Positions 58,001 to 64,000 of a DNA stretch of 64,000 nucleotides are shown here, piece after piece. The notes under the pieces are model-generated. The model saw only the letters and a list, made by a program, of their open reading frames with translations. It was not told the DNA's origin and searched no databases. Source of the stretch: Symsagittifera roscoffensis. Its lineage: Eukaryota > Xenacoelomorpha > Acoela > Convolutidae. Position numbers and translations under genes: made by a program. The DNA lies in the NCBI RefSeq assembly GCF_963678635.1, contig NC_087067.1:31656401-31720400 (forward strand). The letters are read 5' to 3'. The first letter of the stretch is position 1. The number at the start of each line of letters is the position of its first letter.

Positions 58001-59584
58001 TTACATTTTTACGGCGTGATTTACAGAGTCTAATAAAATGTCCTCTATATTTACAAGTCGTACAAGTCGTATCTTTAGCGGGGCAAGTCGCTAGATGTCC
58101 TTTTGTAAAATTTTCGCCGCATTTCATACATGTGTTGGTTCTTTCGATGTTTAGGGTGGGTTCTCTTTTTACATTAAAATTATTAAAAGATTTGTTGGAA
58201 GAATATCCGTTGGATTTAAAAGTACTCGTCATTTTGATGTGGTTTGTAATTCCTTTTTCGTCAATCAGGGCTACATTTAAGGCTTCTAGTGGAGGTAAGG
58301 TTTCCGTGAGAAGTTTCCGTTGGATTTCCGAGTTCTTCATGTTATTGATAAAAATATCTCGAATCCATTCGTCTTCTCCTGTGGGAATGTTACATCTTTT
58401 TGCCATTTCTGCAAGTGCCCCCCAGAATTGTTCTAATGATTCTCTGTCCCTCTGTTTTCTGTTTAATAGCTTGTGTCTTTCGAAGGTTATGTTTGTCTTT
58501 CTCACAAAAGCTACGGACAAATTTTCCCAAAATTCTTTGAAAGAAATTTGTAGAACTTTAACTCTCGTAAACTTTTGGCCGAATATTTTCTTTCCTTCGT
58601 TTCCGAGGGCTAGATAGAGTATGGATCTGAGTTTTTTGTCCGCCTCTTCAACTCTCATGCCGTTGAATTTCTTGGTTTCTGACTTTATTGAGGCCATTTC
58701 TTCATCATCGAATCTCTTTTGTTCTCGAATATTCATCTCGATGCGAGATGTTTTTTGAGCGTCGGATTCATTTTCCGGCGGATTTTCCAATGTTGAGGGA
58801 AGTGGATGATATCGTTCCGATGGATTCAAGAGATTTTCGATATCGATATTCTCCTTTGCGATTATTGCTAGCTGGAATAGATCGCTCCACTCTTCCCAAG
58901 GGATTGGTGGGTCCACTGTGTGGTTTTGCCAAAATGAAGGTATACCTCTCACGTTTGATTCGTTGCTGATTGACTGCGCCATGATAAAATGTTTCTTTGT
59001 TACGGATAATTCTACTTAGTTACAAATAAGATATATTTAAAAAGTGAATTAATCTCTGAATTAAAACATTGAAAAGTGAGCGGTCATTTTCTCCGTCGGA
59101 GAGAATGAAGATAACAAGGTCATATCTAAATTAACCAGTTAAGAAACTTTAAAACTAATTAAATGAAATAAGACGAATAGTGAGATTCGCAACACAATCC
59201 ATATGGTATACAAATGGTTTACTGCTGTAGACGCGAATGGCTTCAATTTTGTTGGTCTCGTGTTATTAAAGTTATGGTTCGTACAAAAGAAAAGTTCAGT
59301 TTTTGAACTGAGGATTGTAGACTGAGCTTCGCTGGATTCCTTGATAGTGTATGGCAGGTGTTTATAATTTTTGATTGACTGACCAGTTTCATACTTTTCC
59401 AGATAAAGTACAGAGCACCTGCGGTAGTCTTTGGTGTATGCCACCAGGAATATGTTATACAGCTGTTTGGACTCCAGTGCCCCATTGCAAGACCGATTTT
59501 CCTTCTTGGCAGCATCGCACGTGTCCTGACTGTCCGCTCCAACTGTCACTTGGAAGTAACCAGTTCTGTTGAAGGGTATTCGCA
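45915..59584 (-). CDS. Receptor-type protein tyrosine phosphatase, 3' part of gene (ten exons), predicted inactive
   Basis: Exons in order: 59223-59584, 52049-52164, 48504-48660, 48037-48147, 47659-47750, 47412-47555, 46893-47030, 46613-46773, 46336-46471 and 45915-46079 (stop). Reading phases agree at every junction I could check except the end of 48037-48147, which I could not settle to the base. The product is an ectodomain piece, one transmembrane helix and a single phosphatase domain. The upstream gene continues beyond the window or in long introns to the right. The catalytic loops are changed: FPA for WPD, HCPNGSRS for HCxxGxxR, and P for the Q-loop glutamine. I therefore infer a pseudophosphatase, as is known for many D2 domains. 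A Ty3/gypsy element occupies the intron between the first two exons listed. Confidence 0.88.
46336..46471 (-). CDS. RPTP exon: altered signature loop, DRLL helix
   Basis: Acceptor TCTAATTCAG and donor GTCATA|GTAAGA. It reads NGSRSCGLYIASDRLLQEAS, then TYSDVMGCVADLRICRRDMIP. Aligned on the (A)-x-D after the signature helix, serine occupies the position of the invariant arginine. The LRICRRDMI block matches LRxxRxxMV. Glutamine of the Q-loop is proline here. Confidence 0.85.
46613..46773 (-). CDS. RPTP exon: altered WPD loop and catalytic-cysteine strand
   Basis: Acceptor CTGTGCTAG and donor TGTCC|GTTAGT, entering in phase 0 and leaving in phase 2. It reads YYPGFPANGD where active enzymes have FxxWPDxGxP, so the general-acid aspartate is alanine. 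It ends EILVHC, keeping the nucleophile cysteine. LEFVLQVRGAF matches LEFIRKVRxx between the two loops. Confidence 0.88.
46893..47030 (-). CDS. RPTP exon: central beta strands
   Basis: Acceptor CTTTATTAG and donor GACAG|GTAGAC, 46 codons, phase 0 on both sides. TMCVDYLPEDDVKPLYVHHF corresponds to the K-C-x-x-YWP...YG-x-(hydrophobic) strands of phosphatase domains. The W of YWP is L here. Confidence 0.8.
47412..47555 (-). CDS. RPTP exon: TQGP/FWRMVW region
   Basis: Acceptor TGTTTCAAG and donor GGAAAA|GTAGTC, 48 codons, phase 0. VKYVAVCHPKSAECVRGFWR, then LVWDTNVPCIVML, aligns with YIATQGP..xTVxDFWRMVWexxvxxIVML, the most conserved stretch of the family after the signature loop. Confidence 0.92.
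47659..47750 (-). CDS. RPTP exon: DYINASYI region
   Basis: Acceptor TTGTTTGAG, donor ATCAAG|GTGCTC. It reads SEDPMGHLMGGYYNASYIK. NASYIK is the conserved NA(N/S)YI segment, with YY in place of DYI. Confidence 0.85.
48037..48147 (-). CDS. RPTP exon: N-terminal domain edge (KNRY loop position)
   Basis: Acceptor GTGTGCTGCAG. It reads FSEDEFPCMPTVTAYDSRLV, the position of the KNRYxxVxxYDxSRV loop. The phosphotyrosine-loop NRY is replaced by DEF, but AYDSRLV is kept. The donor is probably CCAT|GTTAGT; its phase with the next exon is uncertain by one base. Confidence 0.75.
48384..48850 (+). repeat. Dispersed repeat family R2, copy 3, around an RPTP exon
   Basis: CATAGCCAATAAACAGTAGG at 48384, and AACCCAATTTGAGAAAACTGGATCAACT up to the exon edge at 48504. 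After the exon, CCAAAAGACAGTAGGAAAAATGTC starts again at 48690. R2-like DNA thus flanks the exon on both sides. Confidence 0.5.
48504..48660 (-). CDS. RPTP exon: juxtamembrane segment, ends at a probable GC-AG intron
   Basis: Acceptor TTTGCCGCCTGTAG. One base completes the AA|A codon left by the transmembrane exon. It then reads NLYFTLKHRSIAVNRSEDLV, DWRHPIWHKLFPG and NHHKLLIQEYG. The frame to the next exon is kept only if the intron begins GC: GGG|GCAAGT, the common GC-donor form. The nearest GT donor, two bases further, shifts the frame. Confidence 0.75.
48915..49110. repeat. Diverged CATTACGAGGCCAAACTG-family element
   Basis: CATTACGAGGCCAGACTGTG at 48915, and GAGCACAGTTTGGCC near 49098 as a possible inverted right end. 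The inside is not shared with the longer copy at 60149. Located in an RPTP intron. Confidence 0.45.
49800..50000. repeat. C-rich/G-rich foldback in RPTP intron
   Basis: GAACCACTTGAACC..CACCCCACCCCCCCTCCCCCC, then GGTTCAGGTGG..GTGGTTCAAGTGG with G14-type runs. The complementary arms could fold back. No coding content. Confidence 0.6.
50870..51175. repeat. Second C-rich/G-rich foldback in RPTP intron
   Basis: A left arm rich in C (CCCCATACCACATTAAGCCCCC, then CAGTTTACCATCCCTCC) faces a right arm rich in G (GGGGGCATAAACTGGTGGAGGGG) across a run of about 16 Gs at 51011-51027. Confidence 0.6.
51180..52040. other. RPTP intron, nothing further seen
   Basis: AT-rich DNA between the foldback and the transmembrane exon. 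Confidence 0.5.
52049..52164 (-). CDS. RPTP exon: transmembrane helix
   Basis: The acceptor GAGTGAG before TAC gives phase 0, agreeing with exon 59223-59584. The donor AAAAA|GTGAGT leaves phase 2, agreeing with exon 48504-48660. After YKPKDESIE come about 24 hydrophobic residues (FLVVFFFVLQVATLVLTFAT), then YFAFRDNYKK, a typical stop-transfer sequence. The orientation is type I, with the phosphatase domain cytoplasmic. Confidence 0.85.
52240..52470. repeat. Partial CATTACGAGACCAAACTG-family element
   Basis: Left end CATTACGAGACCAAACTG, then GGCGCACAATTTTGTGTCTG and GACATCTTGGAGACCCCGCAC, as in 60149-60785. It lacks the inverted right end. Confidence 0.65.
52605..52609. other. Target site duplication CAATC (left)
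   Basis: The five bases before the LTR at 52610 equal the five bases after 59194 (59195-59199). Confidence 0.93.
52610..52822 (-). repeat. 3' LTR (213 bp)
   Basis: In element orientation TGTTGCGAATC..CATTTTATCA, with TG..CA ends. A perfect hairpin ATTCTCTCCG-T-CGGAGAGAAT lies inside (about 52713-52733). Four differences from the 5' LTR, one of which breaks the hairpin in the other copy. Confidence 0.95.
52823..52830 (-). other. Polypurine tract AAGGGGAA
   Basis: Directly before the 3' LTR in element orientation, the expected position of the plus-strand primer. Confidence 0.8.
53127..53944 (-). pseudogene. Pol C-terminal tail, several frame breaks
   Basis: Successive frames read GDESMFIPSDTSDISDWEW, later RRSSRNVGPPQFYGKRYYID, the RRSxRxxxPPxxYG end typical of Ty3/gypsy polyproteins. 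An acidic stretch follows (DLDSEIFNAELEKF) to a stop at about 53127. At least two frameshifts or stops separate the pieces. The stretch after PQFYG is unusually long and acidic. Confidence 0.6.
53945..55399 (-). CDS. Integrase region of the Ty3/gypsy element
   Basis: 484 codons. An HHCC zinc module is present (HESHPG..ax H..CTQC), then the DDE core: LNLDFAGPLD, RVDHASCF, and GLVEKLVH for the glutamate. The region after the core is basic and serine/asparagine-rich. It is out of frame with the RT/RNase H frame: a frameshift lies near 55395, where the upstream frame ends EMLNQL. It should catalyse DNA strand transfer if joined to the rest of the polyprotein. Confidence 0.9.
   Translation of the reverse strand: MKALQKKVENINANSRYLHQFSKDLHESDGLLYMDGKLVIPFTLRNAVLKTLHESHPGQFGTKYLAQYIWWPHINRQIYFHGINCTQCTQTGKNIKSIIPTTQISEFPTLFEPNEELNLDFAGPLDNNWGNNKYILLCIDRFSKFPSAKITSSTSSNTVIEFLQDYFYLHGIPNSIRVDHASCFTSQDFELFCNSLNIKLIFCTVGDHRSNGLVEKLVHTVKIKLLAMSLEQQKPTLQTAISKIIWNLRSSFQSKIKCSPFEIHFNRKPNTIWKQLASNKLSGGFLDKGKSILSRERALDWNADDRIEDGYKDFLVPKKNQSPLEKGYDSDLPTTSKPSSSQLALNSPFKGNLLRKTNGSINGNPFYKQLGQKIINSTKSTVELSDGKIIRKSDIAIPKSKSSTIRSFKGNISFPSFSNSDLQVGPRKTNKAKTQQTRKPDTKTGRHTESFTRSPPVLEERDSLLNSTNRSETEIKPRLRTQDT
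55591..56862 (-). CDS. Reverse transcriptase (second part) and RNase H
   Basis: 423 codons. It opens MPNEFQTVMD, then FTNCYLDDILVAS with the catalytic YxDD. RNase H follows: KTDASHNGLGA, NELELLGVVWAVEHY and ITDHKALLSAL carry the D-E-D pattern. A further stretch to FTDLISRTPSG has the usual end. The frame is one base out from the first RT part at 56781-57749, because of a short T run near 56877-56880. Confidence 0.93.
   Translation of the reverse strand: MPNEFQTVMDSTLGNIPFTNCYLDDILVASKGSFNDHKKIVYKTLSTLDSYNFAVKWSKCKFFQKEIEWLGFKILTTGIAPLFDKTKAIKDIPIPKNLKELRSFFGSTNQYIKFVPNLASLGSPLRPLLNKKSIFLWNEDHSKAFDKIKSEIVNLTENTHFDVKKSTRVKTDASHNGLGASLEQLHENVWKTVSFASGFLNPHESKYSTNELELLGVVWAVEHYKNYLYGSEFEIITDHKALLSALSSNHGNKTYHSRLTRWVDRLLPFNFTIKYLAGKDMGFTDLISRTPSGKAIPPSHYDEEFVVATTEKIYNALNPLDNENPLRNSINSISENSQYTKLRNHVIITALNFVNSSISICNQKHYRTEFCDSKCIPSDFSSTDSTKILLSNSAFIYFLIINSSLISNPSDFKLINSVIMSNN
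56781..57845 (-). CDS. Protease and reverse transcriptase (first part), in frame with gag after a TAA
   Basis: The frame continues from the gag stop at 57846 without a shift: NVTTIYDDQGKELKKLLNIG, then IQVDSASPVSFL, which carries the aspartic protease D-S-A loop (for D-T-G). ERNILGNNNLP is the second protease landmark. RT begins with PLKPIQLKGRRVPLHLL and includes RFISPIVITCKKD and VWFTNLDLKNAYSQL, holding the first catalytic aspartate. The frame is lost at the T run near 56878. Separated from gag by one stop codon only. Confidence 0.9.
   Translation of the reverse strand, partial: NVTTIYDDQGKELKKLLNIGLGNENQVILKIQVDSASPVSFLKQNVLHELKLRDPYVKIYPVDKATKELYCGFTNNAINITGEVIDPIFSNGWSHKECHFFLTQGHERNILGNNNLPKVGNEVSQKQFTTLTNKRTCKSINSVTSLDRDNEIEMISKTFKQLFLWIGKIKNQTKITHFHEPLKPIQLKGRRVPLHLLDSVKSELYRLKSEGLIKKLENCDENRFISPIVITCKKDKSIKLALDSKFINKQIYKNKYQMPNIHELVDNVAAQISNNSAGEVWFTNLDLKNAYSQLSLDNFTSSQCNFSLVGGDITGTYQFLTGFTDSAICQTSFKQSWTQLWEIFLSQIVTLTTY
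57846..58982 (-). CDS. Gag of the Ty3/gypsy element
   Basis: 378 codons. The central capsid-like part reads LQISFKEFWENLSVAF, then RDRESLEQFWGALAEMAKRC and FINNMKNSEIQRKLL, the usual Ty3 gag pattern. Two zinc knuckles near residues 285-325 are CMKCGENFTKGHLATC (an irregular spacing) and CTTCKYRGHFIRLC (CX2CX4HX4C). The start ATG uses the last base of the 5' LTR and the first two bases of the primer binding site, so the first residues (MAQS) are coded by the primer site itself. The stop is TAA followed in frame by protease. Confidence 0.93.
   Translation of the reverse strand: MAQSISNESNVRGIPSFWQNHTVDPPIPWEEWSDLFQLAIIAKENIDIENLLNPSERYHPLPSTLENPPENESDAQKTSRIEMNIREQKRFDDEEMASIKSETKKFNGMRVEEADKKLRSILYLALGNEGKKIFGQKFTRVKVLQISFKEFWENLSVAFVRKTNITFERHKLLNRKQRDRESLEQFWGALAEMAKRCNIPTGEDEWIRDIFINNMKNSEIQRKLLTETLPPLEALNVALIDEKGITNHIKMTSTFKSNGYSSNKSFNNFNVKREPTLNIERTNTCMKCGENFTKGHLATCPAKDTTCTTCKYRGHFIRLCKSRRKNVNIVDSQIVNNTDHNYPSEQPDVHIDHANRECCGVINVWSESGQSDNDDYSV
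58964..58981 (-). other. Primer binding site, TGGCGCAGTCAATC
   Basis: Directly after the 5' LTR with no spacer, it starts TGG (pairs with a tRNA CCA end). TGGCGCAGTC is the beginning used by several insect gypsy-type elements that prime from tRNA-Ser (from memory of the family). It overlaps the gag start codon. Confidence 0.75.
58982..59194 (-). repeat. 5' LTR (213 bp)
   Basis: Direct repeat of 52610-52822, same length, four substitutions. Flanked on the outside by CAATC (59195-59199). Confidence 0.95.
59195..59199. other. Target site duplication CAATC (right)
   Basis: Matches 52605-52609 and lies 24 bp from the phosphatase exon end. Confidence 0.93.
59223..59584 (-). CDS. RPTP exon: membrane-proximal ectodomain
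   Basis: Acceptor GATTTTTTAG, donor ACAGCA|GTAAAC, 362 nt. It reads RIPFNRTGYFQVTVGADSQD, then CNGALESKQLYNIFLVAYTK, the CNGPLKPGTxYxVxVRAYT pattern found just outside the membrane in receptor phosphatases. It ends LKPFASTA. N-x-S/T sites (for example NRT) suit an extracellular location. The retroelement LTR begins 28 bp after the exon end. Confidence 0.82.
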
Positions 59585-60148
59585 CTAAAAAATCAAGTGT
59601 TTGCGAAATCTTCAGACATTTGCCTCAGTGAAGCTAAAAGACAAGTTTGGATGTTCAATTTTGACATTTTTGTTTACTTTAGAATCTAGATATTTAAAAG
59701 CAAAACATTTTCGTGAGCATATGAAAAAATTAAAGGAAACTTCAACCTGATTGATACAAATTTATTTCAAGTTTATGAGGCGTAGTAAGGTGAAGTCATT
59801 GTTAAATTGGAAAAAATGTTTGCAGCAAATATAGATTTCAAATCATATTGAATCTAATTTAATTTAATTATTCTTCCTCATAACCTTTCTTCAATTTTAC
59901 TGAATAATTTTAACGAAAATCTTTATTGCTTTAAATATCTCTTAATTTTGCCTTGTATCCAATTAGCCTGAGCTTTATAGTTTTCTAATGAAATTAAATC
60001 AACTTGGTTTCGACGAGCAATTGGCGTCGATTCACTCTCCACACTTTATACGCCACTAATGACACCACTTTGTACAACACTTTATACGCCAAAATTTGAC
60101 TGATTAATATCACCAACCTTTCTCAATTAAAAAAATAGCTGTCTGATG

Positions 60149-60762
60149 CATTACGAGGCCCAACTGTGCACTGGATGAGCGCACAATTTTGAGTCTGTAT
60201 GTTCCTGGGTTCCAGAGACAAGTCTTTAAACATAATCCAAAATGTAAGTGGATATTTGTAAATTAAATTTTGTCGGTACATTAGTTTTGTAGCGGATTGT
60301 GCAACGAGCAAATATAGGTGTTTGTTCTGGATCCCGCAAATTTAAGTGGATTTTGCAATTTTATGTAGATTCCGCTTACAGTTTGCGGACTTCGCTTACA
60401 ATTTGCGAAATCCTTTAAAAGTTTACTGATTCGGCTTACAATTTGCGGATTCCACTTACAGTTGCGGATTCCACAACATCTTAAATTTACTAAACAAATT
60501 ATTCGAATATGGAGACCTCAAACTGTTCCATAATTCTCAAATTTGTTGCAGATTCCACAACTTTTGTTGCGGATAGTGCAAATTTGCCTACTTTTGAGCT
60601 ATTTTGAGTAACACAGTGCTTTAGCTACTTGTCCGTGGAATCCGAAACAGCAAAGAAGATCAGTGAAAATTAGCAATGTTACGGGCTCCGCATTAGTTAT
60701 GTTTTTGGCCTGTTGTGGAATCCGCTCACAATCCCAAAAGTGCTCAGTTTGGTCTCGTAATG
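60149..60762. mobile_element. Non-autonomous DNA element with CATTACGAG..CTCGTAATG ends
   Basis: Left CATTACGAGGCCCAACTG and right CAGTTTGGTCTCGTAATG are inverted with two changes. The inside carries short tandem repeats of GATTCCRCTTACARTTTGCG (60375-60480). No coding sequence. No target duplication was recognised. Confidence 0.75.
60375..60480 (+). repeat. Short tandem repeat, unit about 25-28 bp
   Basis: Four to five imperfect copies of GATTCCGCTTACAGTTTGCG inside the 60149-60762 element. Confidence 0.75.
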
Positions 60763-61149
60763 TGACATCTTGGAGTCCCCGCACTTTACGAAAGTCAGAA
60801 TAAAAAAAACAATAAAAAAATTAAACGATTTCTTTTGAACTGACAGCCAAAACAAAGTTATTTGGATCACAACCTTGCTCAATTTCAAAAACTGCAAAAA
60901 AACAGTGATATAACAATTTCTAGAAACTAAAATAACAGTTAAAAAAACGATAGAAGCAATTTTTGAGGTGTTTATACATTTTGAAAAGATGAATCACTGC
61001 AATCAATTTTACCTTAAGCAGTCGAATAATTTTTATGTCAGAAACAAGTACAGAAATTAAACTAAAACAACGTCCAGCAAGATGAAAAAATTGGAAACGT
61101 TTGCCTGGTAACACAGCTTTTAATAGCTGATCAATCCAAAACGAGCAAG

Positions 61150-61290
61150 CATAGCCAAGAGACAGTTGGAAAAATAGTCAATGAACCCAAGTAACTAGAA
61201 AAAATATATTTACTTTTGCTTAAGAAAAAAATACAAAACAAAAACGAAGGAAGAAAAGGATAGTCGTTAAACGATCACGTAGTGCAGAAT
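61150..61290 (+). repeat. Dispersed repeat family R2, partial copy 4
   Basis: CATAGCCAAGAGACAGTTGG, then AGTCAATGAACCCAAGTAAC. Only the first part of the family sequence is present. Confidence 0.6.
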
Positions 61291-62530
61291 ATTCCGACTA
61301 TAGTCTTCAGCAAAAATTCGTGTTGTTTTCTCTGCGTAGTGTGATAAAAAGGTATGAGCAAAAAATTAAATCACAGACTTATCTGACAGTTTTAGTGAAA
61401 TAAGTAAATTGAACAACAGTCATTGTAAAAACTGACTGGAAAATGAAAAATTATAAAACAATAAAAATAATGTTTTTGAAAATGTTTTTGGAAAGTTTTT
61501 GATTGCCAAAATGGCGTTAAAATTCTCCTAAAACTAGTTTTACTCCAGCAAAATTGGGAAAAAAAAGAAAAACCAAAACTTTGTAAACGGCTTTACCAAA
61601 GCATAAATATGCGTCCTCGCTCGCTTTTCTCGCTCGAAAATAGACGAAAAATTAAAAATTTTAAACCGGGTTTTCTCAACACTGAGAAACTTTTTTGGAA
61701 GAAGTTTAGTTTATATCAAATCACGACTGGAAGGGCTTTAATATGATATATCACTCAAACGAGTCCCATGATTTTTTGTGGAACCAGATTTTGCATGTAA
61801 AACAAAAAACAAATGTATAAAAAGAGCTGAAAATTACCCGAAAACAAAGTTACTCCCCGTTTTTCAAATGGTCAGAACATTGACAAAATTATTTGAAACA
61901 CACGAGACCGCTAACTCAAACAGAGGTCAAATGCAATTGGTGCAAAATTAAAAGGATAGCTGGATACTGAGCAAGTCGCATAGAATAATCCGATCATAGA
62001 CTTTAAAAAAGTACCGTGAAAGAAGTTTTTTTTTGAGAAATTTAGTGCAGGCTTTTCTGCCTGATTTGATAAAAAAATTAGAATGACGTATAACATGACT
62101 GCAGATCCATTAGACAAAAATACTGATTTTGTCGAATTGAACAGCAGTTTATATAAATCATATTAATTTTTTTTGCAGAATTCTTTTGAATTTTTTTTGG
62201 AAATTTGTGATTCTCAAACTTCGGTAAAATATCCAAAAAGAAAGTTTATTTGCCTGAAATTAAATTTGTGGGGCTTAAAGTAAGCATAAATAGTTTTTGC
62301 AGGCCTGCTTGCTCAATTTATTTGATTGAAATTGAACCTAAAATGAAAAACGTTACAGCAGCAAAGAATTGGCTTCGGTTTGGTATATAAATCAAACCAT
62401 TCCGGGCATTGTTGTTTCTGGTATCTGATTTTGCGTGGAAAGAAGAAACTTAAATACTCCCAAATACAAATTTCCACCCCATTTTTTAAATGGTCGCAAC
62501 AAATACAACCCGAAGAGAACCCGTATAGCA
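61280..62530 (+). repeat. Diverged tandem pair, spacing about 625-690 bp
   Basis: GCAGAATATTCCGACTATAG (61286) recurs as GAATAATCCGATCATAG (about 61982). TTTTTCAAATGGTCAGAACA (61859) recurs as TTTTTTAAATGGTCGCAACA (62483), with matching blocks between. It looks like an old tandem duplication. No gene content is recognised. Confidence 0.5.
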
Positions 62531-62587
62531 CAATTTCTAAATTCTAGAAAACAAAAGAACCTTATAACTTACAGTTCTGGTTTCAAT

Positions 62588-63060
62588 GATCGCCAATTGA
62601 CAGCTGGAGAAAGGTAATAAACGCAACCAAGCAGAAAAAAAAACTGACATGTTTTTTGAAAAACTTTAACTTTCGATTTTTAAAGAGAAAAATACGCTCT
62701 GAAGGTTTTTTGAGTTTCGCAAACAAATGATGATTGTTTGTTTTTTGATATAGCAACATTGAAAAATTTGATCAATGGGTAAATTTTTTCTCGTTGGGAC
62801 ATCTGGTGCTTAAATTGCATATTCGAATTTAGAAGTCAATCAAGTTTTTCGTGGCCTTTATCTTTTGCTGTTCGATAGTGGAGTTTGCCATCCTTTTAAC
62901 AAAGGAAATGAAGTGAATTTACACAAAAAGAGATCAAACCGTAAGAAATAAAAACTAAGTTTTAACAAATGTTAGGGCTTTACCTGAAAAAAAAAATAAA
63001 ACAACATAAAAAATCAGCAAAATTATATATAAGAGTTCTCACTGCGTTCATTACTCTTCA
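62588..63060 (+). repeat. Dispersed repeat family R2, copy 5
   Basis: GCCAATTGACAGCTGGAGAAAGG, then ATAAACGCAACCAAGCAG, GATCAATGGGTAAATT, GTTCGATAGTGGAGTTTGCC, in the same order as 45500-45900. Confidence 0.7.
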
Positions 63061-64000
63061 TTAACCGGGAAAAACAAAAAACATCGGATATTTTATAAGT
63101 GTGTTTCTCGTATTTGCTTCATTCGCCAATAGATAAAATGTGAAGAAAACATAATTTGCTCAGAACTTCATCAGAATTAACTTCCGACAATTTTTTCGTG
63201 AATATCGAAAACAAAAGTTTTTCCCAAAGTATTGGTCATTTCGTTTCTTTAGTTAATCAAAAGTTGGGCTTTTACTTTTAAAATGATTGGTGGATAAATT
63301 GAATTAAAAAGAACTTCTTATACAATCAAATTCTGCAGTACGTTGTGCAAAATGTTTAAATTTAGTTTTCATCAATTATTTTTTGGATTTTTTGAATTTT
63401 TGCTCATATTTTCGTCATTCTTGAATTTGTTGGGTTGTTTAGGAGGTTCATTTTGATACAACTTCCTAGAAATTACTCTGGTAGTTCTGTCCTAATGCTT
63501 GACTAACTAAAAAAAACAAAAGATTCATTTTCAAGGTAAGTTTTGGTTGCTTGTTTCACAAACTAAATTGCTGAGCGACTTTCTTATTGTTTTTTGTCTA
63601 TTTTTAGCCCAATTTGAGAAAAACGCGTTTGACATTCCAAATTATGTTGGCTTGTGCGGTTAACTTACATAAGCACTGTATTATCTACTTCATGCTTGTT
63701 CCGACTTTTTTTGGAGAAAAAGACGGAACATTTGAGCTTGGGGTTGTTTTTTCTCCTGACAGATTTTGACTTTTAAATAAAAATTTTTGACAAAATTTCT
63801 TATATGATTCCAAAAATATGGTTGTTTTGAGCACAACAATAAAAATGTATAGAAATGTATTCGGTGATCGTTTTTTGTAAAGTTATGAGTGCTCAAAGAT
63901 TGCCAAATTGATCAATTTGACCATCTCGGGACAATTAACGCGCGATACTTTCGTTGGTACGCGGAGTTTTAATCGGTCTTGGAAATTGATCCAAACTGGG
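63061..64000. other. No gene seen
   Basis: AT-rich DNA at the window edge. Earlier exons of the phosphatase gene are expected further right but none is visible here. Confidence 0.5.

Larger units (their letters stand above)
52610..59194 (-). mobile_element. Ty3/gypsy LTR retrotransposon, 6.6 kb, recent insertion with broken pol
   Basis: Bounded by two 213-bp direct LTRs and the 5-bp duplication CAATC. Minus-strand order is 5' LTR, primer binding site, gag, protease, reverse transcriptase, RNase H, integrase, polypurine tract and 3' LTR, which is the Ty3/gypsy order (integrase after RNase H). No env frame was found. The LTRs differ at four positions, so the insertion is young. Yet pol has a one-base loss in the RT, breaks before and after the integrase, and an in-frame stop between gag and pol. 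Some of these may be assembly errors. It lies in an intron of the receptor phosphatase in the same transcriptional direction. Confidence 0.97.

Noticed and set aside
60599-60897. Minus-strand open frames near 60.7 kb as more phosphatase ectodomain exons
   Set aside because: They coincide with the CATTACGAG element and its right end, with no fibronectin-like pattern.

Overview
This is an AT-rich stretch of nuclear DNA from an invertebrate animal. Genes are split into many short exons with GT-AG introns. A receptor-type tyrosine phosphatase indicates a metazoan, but I cannot name the lineage. A run of 200 Ns (36694-36893) marks a scaffold gap. I see no bacterial-style operons, CRISPR arrays, rRNA or tRNA.

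Left third (about 2.8-29.9 kb, minus strand): the exons of one large helicase-like gene, or of several related ones. The first large exon (20243-22300) carries a possible PD-(D/E)XK/NERD-like nuclease fold followed by a Walker A motif. Later exons carry Walker B (16844-16969) and the C-terminal motifs of a superfamily 1 helicase (15506-16370). Ankyrin-like and helical exons follow (14.5 kb down to 2.8 kb). The locus has been reshaped by duplication. A unit of about 6.1 kb (17.68-23.80 kb) holding the first exon is repeated head-to-tail at 23.80-29.87 kb. The downstream ankyrin-like part also exists as a better copy (about 7.7-10.56 kb) and a decayed copy (about 2.8-5.13 kb). An unrelated 742-bp tandem duplication lies at 12.3-13.8 kb. 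Both 6.1-kb units contain the same dead Ty3/gypsy relic and the same three short inverted-repeat elements, so those insertions are older than the duplication.

Middle (30-45 kb): an inverted, decaying pair of possible kelch-like exons (32.1-33.4 kb); a minus-strand gene for a basic, disordered protein (35.7-39.4 kb) that spans the assembly gap and has one exon copied in inverted orientation; a truncated retroelement with a broken zinc knuckle and a DTG protease (39.6-40.9 kb); and an unidentified 200-residue reading frame (42.7-43.4 kb).

Right third (45.9-59.6 kb, minus strand): the 3' part of a receptor protein tyrosine phosphatase gene. I could place ten exons, from an ectodomain exon through the transmembrane segment and the whole phosphatase domain to the stop. 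The domain has lost the WPD aspartate, the signature arginine and the Q-loop glutamine, so it should be a pseudophosphatase. A young 6.6-kb Ty3/gypsy element (52610-59194) sits in its intron 28 bp past a splice donor. It has 213-bp LTRs with four differences, a perfect 5-bp target duplication, and a gag start codon that lies across the LTR/primer-binding-site boundary. Most of the remaining sequence is made of MITE-like foldbacks, dispersed repeats and homopolymer-rich DNA. Several frameshifts fall in homopolymers and could be assembly errors.
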